Below are positions 56,076-64,000 of a stretch of 64,000 nt of DNA, one piece after another. This DNA is from Neostapfia colusana (lineage: Eukaryota; Streptophyta; Magnoliopsida; Poales; Poaceae). Numbering within the stretch: position 1 is the first letter of the stretch; every line of letters starts with the position of its first letter. A program made the translations under genes and the position numbers. The stretch lies in contig JASWHV010000009.1 in NCBI GenBank assembly GCA_030760725.1, positions 89,764,780-89,828,779 of the forward strand, given 5' to 3'. The notes under the pieces are model-generated. The model was not told the DNA's origin and ran no database searches. It saw only the letters and a program-made list of their open reading frames with translations.

Positions 56076-57280
56076 TAGCAGCAGCGGGCGATGCCGCGTG
56101 CGTATGCATCTCAGCAATGCATGCCGGGCTTTCATCCACCGAGCACTACACCAGCAGCGGCCACATGTTACAGGTGTGGTCGTCCAGGACACTTCGCGAG
56201 CAGTTGCCCGGAGAGGCAAGGTGGCAGAGTGGCACCACCGTTAACCGGGAGGAATCAACCCCGGAACCCTACTAATGCGCGGCGGGCAAACCCTAGGCCC
56301 GGCACCGTCCACCAACTTGCCATAGAGGACGTGCCGGAGGGCGAGCCAATCCTTGCGGGTATCTTCCAACTCCACCAGCATCCCGCTATAGTACTATTTG
56401 ATTCAGGCGCCACGCATAGCTTCATTAGCGAAGCTTTCATTGATAAATATAGCTTGCAAATACTACCCACCGATAGTCCTTATGTGATCTGTTCACCGGG
56501 TGGGAAAATTTCAGCAAGCATGATGGTCCCAAAAGCGCCATTGTGCTTAGAGGGTAGAATCTACCCTACGTCTCTCATAATCTTAGAGGGACAAAAGGTC
56601 GATGTCATCTTAGGGATGTCATGGTTAACCCGCCACGGTGCTGTTTTAGACACCGTCCTCCGAGTTGTGCACTTGAACTCAGAAGTGCATGAGTCTCACT
56701 CCTTATTTCTGGACAGTCCAGAAATAAAACTTCCAAGTGTCTATCAAGCCACAACTATCAGATTGGAAGACATTCCAGTAGTCCAAGAGTTCCCTGATGT
56801 ATTCCCGGATGATTTGCCGGGGATGCTGCCCGATAGAGAGGTGGAGTTCAAGATTAAACTTGCACCGGGAACCATGCCAATATCCCGAAGGCCGTACAAG
56901 ATGGCGCCCAAGGAGTTGGCTGAACTGAAGACTCAGCTCACGGACCTCCTGGAGAAGGGTTTTATTAGGCCGAGCTCCTCGCCATGGGGCTGTTCGGCAT
57001 TATTTGTAAAGAAGAAGGATGAAATGTTGCGGCTTTGCGTGGACTATCGTCCATTAAATGCCGTAACCATCAAGAACAAGTACCCGTTGCCACGGATCGA
57101 CATGTTGTTTGATCAGTTGGTCGAAGCAAAGATCTTTTCAAAGATGGACTTAAGATCCGGGTACCATCAGATTAAGATAAGGGCTGAGGACATTCCGAAG
57201 ACGGCTTTCTCGACGAGGTACGGACTTTATGAGTACCTGGTCATGTCCTTCGGCCTCACCAATGCTCCAGCTCATTTTTC
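56076..57280 (+). pseudogene. Gyp-3 zinc knuckle, protease and reverse transcriptase
   Basis: After the TAG shared with Gyp-5 (CAA TAG CAG CAG) the frame holds a CCHC knuckle (CYRCGRPGHFASSC), aspartic protease (DSGATHSFIS, VILGMSWL) and most of RT (LCVDYRPLNAV, YPLPRIDMLF, DLRSGYHQ, SFGLTNAPAH). Two extra T near 57274-57279 (CATTTTTCATG) shift the frame before the catalytic FIDD. Confidence 0.9.
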
Positions 57281-58861
57281 ATGTACTTGATGAACTCGGT
57301 ATTCATGCCGGAGCTGGACAAGTTTGTCGTGGTCTTCATCGACGACATCCTGGTATATTCCAAGTCGGAGGAAGATCACAAGAAGCACCTGCGTATAGTC
57401 TTGCGACGGCTGCGGGATCACAAGCTATACGTGAAATTCAGCAAATGCGAGTTCTGGATATCGCAAGTGCCTTTTCTCGGGCATATCATCTCAGCGGAGG
57501 GTATCGCTGTAGACCCGAGCAAGATTACTCAAGTGCTGAATTGGAAATCCCCGAGAACTGTTCACGAGGTACGGAGTTTCCTCGGACTCGCGGGATATTA
57601 TCGGAGGTTCATTCCGAACTTCTCAAAGATTGTCAAGCCTATGACGGAGCTGCTGAAGAAGGCTACCAAATATGTTTGGAGTCCAGCGTGTGAAGCAGCA
57701 TTCAAGGCTTTAGTCAAGCACCTGACATCAGCACCGGTTTTGGCGCAGCCAGACACAACAAAACCGTTCGATGTGTACTGCGATGCATCCGACATTGGGC
57801 TCGGATGTTTGCTGATGCAAGACCAAAGAGTGGTCGCGTATGGGTCAGGGCAGCTTAGAAACCATGAGCAGAATTATCCAACTCACGACTTGGAGCTCGC
57901 TGCCGTGGTACTTGCACTGAAAATGTGGAGGCACTACCTACTCGGTAACCTCGTACATTTGTATACCGACCACAAAAGCCTCAAGTACATATTCACTTAG
58001 ATAGAGTTGAACATGAGGCAACGAAGATGGTTAGAATTGATAAAGGATTACGAAATAGAGATCCATTATCATCCGGGCAAGGCAAACATAGAGGCAGATG
58101 CGCTGAGCCGCAAGTCACATGTCAACAATCTAACCCTCACACCGTTGGAGGAGAGCGAACCACCACTACATGTGATTCTACATGGAGCTCACTACAACCT
58201 AGCTTTAATCCCTACCATCCGTGAAGAGATAGCAGCAGCCCAGAAGAATGACAAGGGCATGTCACATTTGCGGAGACGTGTAGACAGTGGGGAGCTGAAA
58301 TGTTTCCGGAAGGACGGAGACGGCGTCCTATGGTTCAAGGACCGGATCGTCGTACCCCGTAACCCAGAATTGCGGAAGAAAATCTTTGATGAGGCTCACT
58401 TGTCAATGTTTTCTATTCACCCCGGCAGCAATAAAATGTATCAAGAACTCAGAAGCAAGTTTTGGTGGACATGGATGAAGCGGGAGACTGCAAAATACGT
58501 GTCCGAGTGTGATACATGTCGAAGGTTAAAGGCAGACCATATGCGGAAACCGAGACTGCTGCAACCACTGGGCATTCCTGCTTGGAAGTGGGAGGATGTG
58601 AGCATGGACTTCATCGTCGGTTTACCCACCACTCTTCGAAAGCATGATTCTGTGTGGGTGATCATCGACCGGCTCACCAAAGTTGCCCATTTCATCCCGG
58701 TCAACACAAACTACAACGCCAAGAAGTACGCTGAACTGTACATCTCACGGATTCTATGTTTATACGGCGTACCCCATACCATCATATCGGATCGGGGCAC
58801 TTTATTTGTGTCCCGTTTGGGAGCAGCTGCACGCTGCATTGGGGACGAAGCTGATCCGTAG
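57281..58861 (+). pseudogene. Gyp-3 RT end, RNase H and integrase start
   Basis: FIDDILVYSK of RT, RNase H (YCDASDIGLG, DLELAAVVLALK, TDHKSLKYIF), TAG at 57998-58000 where CAG is expected, then the same frame through the integrase zinc finger (HPGSNKMYQEL...CDTC) and first half of the core (MDFIVGLP, SDRGTLF). About two bases are lost near 58818 (CCGTTTGGGAG), ending the frame at 58861. Confidence 0.9.
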
Positions 58862-59654
58862 TTCAGCATACCACCCGCAGACGGATGGGCAAACGGAGAG
58901 GGTGAATCAGATACTAGAAGACATGCAACGAGCTTGCGCTATCGACCACAGCAAGAATTGGGATGATCACTTGCCGTTAGCCGAGTTCTCGTACAATAAT
59001 GGGTACCAAGCCAGCATCAAGATGGCGCCTTACGAGGCGCTATACGGGAGGAAATGTCGCACACCATTGAACTGGTGTGAGTCTGGCGAAAGGGTTACCT
59101 TCGGGACTGACCTTGTCAACAACGCAGAAGAAAAGGTTCGACTGATTCAAGCGAACCTAAAAGCCGCCCAATCCCGTCAGAAACAGTATGTGGACAGGAG
59201 AAGACGCACATTACAATTCGAAGTGGGGGATCACGTATATCTACGTGTGTCTCCAATGAAGGGCGTAAACAGATTCGGGGTAAGAGGAAAGTTGGCACCC
59301 CGATTCATCGGTCCATTCCAAATTACCGAAAGATGTGGATCGGTAGCATACCGGCTGAAATTACCAGAAGCACTTTCCGGTGTGCACGACGTCTTTCACA
59401 TTTCCCAGCTGAGGAAGTGTCTTAAGCTATCTACTACCGTTCAGCTGGAAGACATTGAAAAACTGCAACCGGATCTCACCGATCGGGAGGAACCGGATCA
59501 GATTATTGACGAAAAGGCCCGAACCACACACAACCGTACGTTGTGGTTCTACAAGGTCCTCTGGAGTAATCACTCCGTGGACGAAGCGACTTGGAAGAGC
59601 GAAGGATTTCTTCGCGCTAACTACCCCGACTTTTTCATGTCGCATATCCGGTAA
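58820..59654 (+). pseudogene. Gyp-3 integrase core end and chromodomain
   Basis: The frame reopens with EQLHAALGTKL, HPQTDGQTERVNQ (catalytic Glu kept), the C-terminal domain (RFGVRGKLAPRFIGPF) and the chromodomain (FYKVLWSNHSVDEATWKSE), to TAA 59652-59654. Only the frame change near 58818 separates it from the first half. Confidence 0.9.
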
Positions 59655-59709
59655 TTTTCCACCTTCCTCTCTCCATTTTCACCTTATAATCTCGGGACGA
59701 GATTCTTTT

Positions 59710-59722
59710 AAGGGGGGAGGAA
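59710..59722 (+). promoter_or_regulatory. Polypurine tract of Gyp-3
   Basis: AAGGGGGGAGGAA directly before TGTAAGGACC. Confidence 0.88.
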
Positions 59723-62700
59723 TGTAAGGACCTCAGTTTTTGACACATATTTGAAGTGTTCATCACCCAACCACACACCTCATTTGAAGCAAGTTGATGA
59801 ACACAAATGAAGAGCACGTAACCACCATCAACATGCTCATTAGAGAACAAACTCACATATTGCAAAAGTGGTCCACATGTGATATAGAGGGGCTGGATAT
59901 ATGAAAACTCCTACACATTGCTAAGGATGTCCATGCCAAGTTTCACCCAAATTCAAAACCTTTGAGGTCATTTTGGGTATAGCTTGAAAGAGGGCAGTTT
60001 GAAACCATATTCAAATTCAAACTGTTTTTATCCCATGAATTCAAAAGTGGGAGGCATATTCTTATTCAGCACAATTTTGTGAGCTCACACTCCAATTTTC
60101 ACTCCATTTGGAGTTGATATTGACAGGAGCTAAGTGGGACAAATTCAAACTTTAATTGAATTCCAAACTGAACTTGTGCTGAAATTCATTCAAACCAAAC
60201 CCAATTTGAATTCTAATCAATTCAAATGGCTCATGGGTGAGTAATTTGAATCACCAGGGGTATTTTAGGGCTCACTGTTTACAACAGTGATTAAGAGTAA
60301 ATTTCAGAGGTTAACAACCCGGGTGGGACCCACATGTCATAGAGAGAAGGAGGGAAAACTTGCACACAAAGTCACAGCCTCGGTGGGAAATTCCACCGAG
60401 CAGCTGTCGGCTGTGCCACCGAGCAGCCACCGGAGCCACCAGCTGCTTCCCCTCTACGCGCGCTGGCGCCCAGGGTGGCTTGCTCGCGCCTCCACGCGAC
60501 CAGCACCGCCTAAGCCCGAGTAGAAGTCGGCTGGCTTTATCTCCTCTCGTGTGAACCCGAGCAGCGGCAGTTCTTCTCCCCGCAGCTTACTGCTCGATCG
60601 GGAAAACCAGCAAACGATCTCCTCCTTTGTTCCTGAGCTGCTAGACAGCAACCTGAGATTGCACTCCACCTCCCCAATGCCAGAAACCCCGAGCTCCGAC
60701 CTCCCTTGCCCGAGAACGATCGCCACAGCGGCGACCTAGCCTCAGCCGAAGGTCAGACGCCCGTGGACAGCGCTCCACAGGCGTTTTCACGGTCCAGCAA
60801 GGGCAGCAGCAGGAGCGCGACCACCGTGCTGCTCTCCTCCAAGTTTGGAAGCAAACCGTGAAGAATCCACGGTGAATTATCAGTTTTTGCTCCGGCGACC
60901 TTAAACTGAGCTTCTGGTACGGATCTTTCAAATTCTCGCTCTAAGATCCCTCTCTAGCTATCAAATCTTGCACATAGATGTTGGACTAGCCGGCGATCAA
61001 GTTCCTTTCTGCATCCGTGGCGTGAAACTGTCTAGAAGTGACGAATTTCGAGCTCGATCAAGGGTGGTCATGGCGGGCACGATAGGTCACACGGTGCCGA
61101 CCGACTTGCTGCCATCTTTGAACCCTTTTGACACCTTGTCGAGCTTTCTAGAGGTACACTGATGCTGTAGGACCGTTTGTTCGAGGTGTTGGCGGGTTAG
61201 AACCCACGGTCGACGGCGCCGAACCTCAACCGAGGCCGCGGCACGTCGCCGGGCTATTTCCGGTCACCGCCAGCCTGAAATGACACCACCGACGTGTTCC
61301 TCGACATCGACAACCCCCTGGCGGTGAGTTTCAGACCATGGGAGGGCCGGCAGCGGCGAGCCGGCGAGGTCCGGATCTGCTCCGGCGAGGGGCGGCGGCG
61401 TGGGCACGCGAGCGCGTCGAGAGGTAGACGAAGCCGGCTGGCCCACTAGTCAGCGGCTCAAAATTTGAAATCGGGATCGGGTGTGGCCGGGATCGGGTGT
61501 GCTGGCACACAAAGACCCTGTGGGCCGCGGTGTGCGGTCGCCTCCGCGCTCAACACGTGTCCCCGCGGGCCCCGGCAGATTTAAACTTTTCCCCCGATTT
61601 TCAGATTTCCTTCAAACATGAAATCCTTATAACTTTGGCTAGAAAACACCAAATCGAGTGAACCAAATTTTGCTGGATTCAGCTCTCTGAGTACTTTCCA
61701 GCAAATAAAGTTTCACTGCATGAAAATCCTTATTTCTCCAGAATTAATTCCTCAAATTTAAACTGTTTAGAATTTTAAATGGAAAATCCTGAAATTTTGC
61801 TGGAATGTTCACCAAAATATCCTGGAACTACCATAAAAATTTCAGATCCATTTGAGCTCATTTGATCCACCTAATGGTGTGCTTAGTGAAACTGTTCCAG
61901 AGAAAATAGAAAATGTTCAGAAACATTTTCAGAATTTTCTCTGAAATTGTTTAGGTTATATCTTTAGCTAGGAACCTCCAAATTAAGTGAGACCAACTCC
62001 ATTAGAACCCTATGAAAATCTAGTTTTCAGAAAGTCATAGTTTATTTCATGAAAATCCTTAGAACATCCTAAAATCCTTCAATTATGGTCAAGTACATAA
62101 TTATTTGTGGAGGAATCAAATGAGCTTTGCTGCAACTAAAACTTGACCAAGTCTCTGTTTAGATTGTAAACAAGCCACAGTAAAAGTTTCACAGTCATAG
62201 AGTCTGTCTAGTGGGACTTATAAGCTTCACAAGTTCAAACTTAATACAAATGCATTTAAATTGATACATGTACTCCTTCTATCATGTAGTCGCTAAGGTC
62301 GAGGAGGAACCCGAAGTCCTAGACTTCGTTACTCCAGAGGAGCAGCTAGCCTAAGACCAAGAGCAGCAAGGCAAGCCCCGGTTTGCATTAACCCTTTTAC
62401 AAATTTTTATTGTTTTGAGCACTTACTTGTGTATTATGATTCTTTGCATTAGTCTTGTGTGGAAACCCAACTGCATAGCCAAGAAAACCATGGGTTGGGT
62501 TTAGGATTGCAAACCCCGTTAGCTAATGCAATGCTAAGATAGTGTAGGATTCGGTACAAGTCGAGTAGTTGGAACTACTCGCGAGCATAGGGTAGAGGCA
62601 CCCGACTCGGGTAGAGATAGCACATGAAACACATGGCAAGAAAATGAGACCAAGCGGAGGGTAAGGGCAGCAGGACTTTGTGGCCTGTGTGCTGTAGCTC

Positions 62701-63610
62701 CGTTTGTGTCGATTGAGGACCGAGCCGTGTGCGGGCCTGTTGAACAAGCTAGAACAGTACCGAAGACCTACCGGCTATATGGGAACCGGGAAACTGATGT
62801 AACTCGGGTAGCTGGGTGTTGAGGCATAGCTGGTCGTTCAGAGGGTAGGTTGAGAGCTTGAGGTGTAAATCAGCTGGCGGCACTGAGATGCGCGTGCAGA
62901 GACCTCTTGCTCAGGACGATTGGACCGGTTCAACATTCGGCTAACAGGTGAAAGGTAGTTGCGTACGGCGTCCGTGATGGTTGTTGTAGGCAACATCGAG
63001 TACGGGACTACGTGACGGCTTGTTCGGGTAACCCTGCAGGTGTAAATCGATTATAATCACCGTCCCTCACGGTCAGTGAGTACCACTTGTTCACTGTACC
63101 GTGACGTAGAAAGAACAGGCTAGTTACATGTTAAAATGTTGCTGATTGAAAGATGGACTTTGCTTGTTAATGGTTTGTAGTAGTTTAGAGCTAACTAAAG
63201 TTCCTTTCAACTTTGGGCAAAGTACATGAGAGAAATGCGTTTCCTGTTTGATTGCGGCTCTCTCATGTGCCTTAGCGTAAGGTTCTCCACAACCTGCTTC
63301 TAAAACTTGAAAGTAAGGTTTTACTAATTAGGCGAGTCCTTGCAAATAAGTTTTTCCTCATGTAACCTATCAACCCTCATGTAGAAGTTCCATGTTTAGG
63401 AGAGACGGGTCAGTCTTGCTGAGCCATCGTGCTCACTGCTTGTGTTTGAAGCTTTTGCAGGGTTCTATGAGGAAGGGACTCCCGAGGAGGAGACAGAACC
63501 CCAGGAGGGGGACCCCGTTGAGTGGGAGTCGTGCACGTCGCAGAGTTAGTGTGCGTGTGTGCTAGCAAGGACACGTTCAAGGGCTGAACGGGAACTTGAT
63601 GCGTAGTCTA
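59723..63610 (+). repeat. 3' LTR of Gyp-3, interrupted at its end
   Basis: TGTAAGGACCTC onward, aligned with 35470-39230. It is cut after GCGTAGTCTA, where the 5' LTR continues CGCCCGTGAGTG, by an opposite-strand LTR. It holds a TCP/G-box block (60323-60339), the GC-AG intron sites (62371 and 63460) and palindromes. Its microprotein exon 2 has a stop (TAA 62352-62354). Relative to the 5' copy it keeps about 79 bp near 62500. Confidence 0.92.
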
Positions 63611-64000
63611 TGACACGACCCCATTTGGTCCTGTCGAGCCAGGATCACGCTGAGGGGTGCTGCGTTGCACAGCACCGCATAACACACGTCAAAGGTACAG
63701 AGCGGAAGCGGAAGCTTTATTACATAAACAAGTTTATCAACATGTTTACATCAAAATAAGTTTAGTCCACACTCGCGGGCGTAGACTAAGCATCAAGTGC
63801 ACGTTCAGCCCTCGAACGTGTCCTTGCTAGCACACACGCACACTAACTCTGCGGCGTGCACGACTCCCACTCGACGGGGTTCCCCTCCTGGGGTTCCGTC
63901 TCCTCTTCGGGAGTCCCTTCCTCATAGAACCCTGCAAAAGCTTCAAACACAAGCAGTGAGCACGAAGGCTCAGCAAGTCTGACCCGTCTCACCTAAACAT
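63611..64000 (-). repeat. Gyp-8: start of a Gyp-3-family LTR on the minus strand
   Basis: TGACACGACCCC onward is the reverse complement of the Gyp-3 LTR end (39404 leftwards), including microprotein exon 3 (stop at about 63842-63844) and its TTTTGCAG acceptor near 63933. The element runs off the window, so its extent and target duplication (GTCTA expected) cannot be seen. Confidence 0.88.

Larger units (their letters stand above)
35470..63610 (+). mobile_element. Gyp-3: Ty3/gypsy chromovirus with ORF0, host of Gyp-2
   Basis: 5' LTR 35470-39404, tRNA-Met primer-binding site, long leader, ORF0 split by Gyp-2, gag, pol, polypurine tract and a 3' LTR cut at 63610 by another element. Without Gyp-2 it spans about 15 kb. 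The two LTRs align closely but with clear substitutions and a deletion of about 79 bp in the 5' copy near 38204. Gag-pol has several stops and frameshifts. Gyp-5 is another member of this family. Confidence 0.92.

Noticed and set aside
1..64000. CRISPR array, bacterial operons, host protein genes or rRNA
   Set aside because: No regularly spaced short repeats, no bacterial gene organisation and no coding region other than retroelement proteins was found; the long repeats are LTRs.

Overview
This window reads as grass-type (Poaceae) nuclear heterochromatin: plant LTR retrotransposons nested in one another, with a small fragment of plastid DNA. I find no host gene, rRNA, functional tRNA or CRISPR array. 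All coding sequence is Ty3/gypsy chromovirus gag-pol (Tekay/Del-like: LTRs of 2.7-4.3 kb, a chromodomain after the integrase) or Ty1/copia gag-pol. The species cannot be fixed from the sequence. Names used here: Gyp-1 to Gyp-5, Gyp-8, LTR-6 and LTR-7 are gypsy-type; Cop-1 is the copia element.

Layout, left to right. 1-7126: 3' part of Gyp-1 (+), a decayed gag-pol followed by its 3' LTR. 7127-8656: LTR-6 copy 1 (+), which Gyp-1 splits. 8657-10050: a piece of LTR-7 (-). 10051-21670: an old gypsy body, Gyp-5 (+), cut in three by a solo LTR-6 (10835-13572, TSD ATCAG) and by the complete copia element Cop-1 (14370-21394, TSD CGAGG). 21671-35425: Gyp-4 (-), inserted in Gyp-5, its 5' LTR cut short. 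35426-35469: filler DNA. 35470-63610: Gyp-3 (+), same family as Gyp-5, whose upstream ORF ('ORF0') is split by Gyp-2 (-), a complete young element at 41235-54217 with TSD ATACG and an uninterrupted 1,489-aa gag-pol frame. One LTR of Gyp-2 carries a 261-bp insertion that includes plastid rpoB sequence. 63611-64000: an opposite-strand LTR of the Gyp-3 family that interrupts the Gyp-3 3' LTR and leaves the window.

The most interesting signal is inside the long LTRs. The Gyp-1 and Gyp-2 LTRs can each be read as a three-exon gene for a small acidic, Gln/Glu-rich protein. Both introns are phase 1, exons 2 and 3 have identical lengths (72 and 59 nt) in the two elements, and the second intron is GC-AG. 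Diverged LTRs of LTR-6 and Gyp-3 keep the same GC-AG intron, phase and acidic peptide; Gyp-4 keeps only the splice sites. The same LTRs share a run of two or three small palindromes whose stems change in a compensatory way between families. The ATGs of ORF0 and gag lie directly after 3' splice-site consensus sequences. Together this suggests that these elements use splicing to express an LTR microprotein, ORF0 and gag-pol from one promoter. That is inference from sequence; no transcript data were available.
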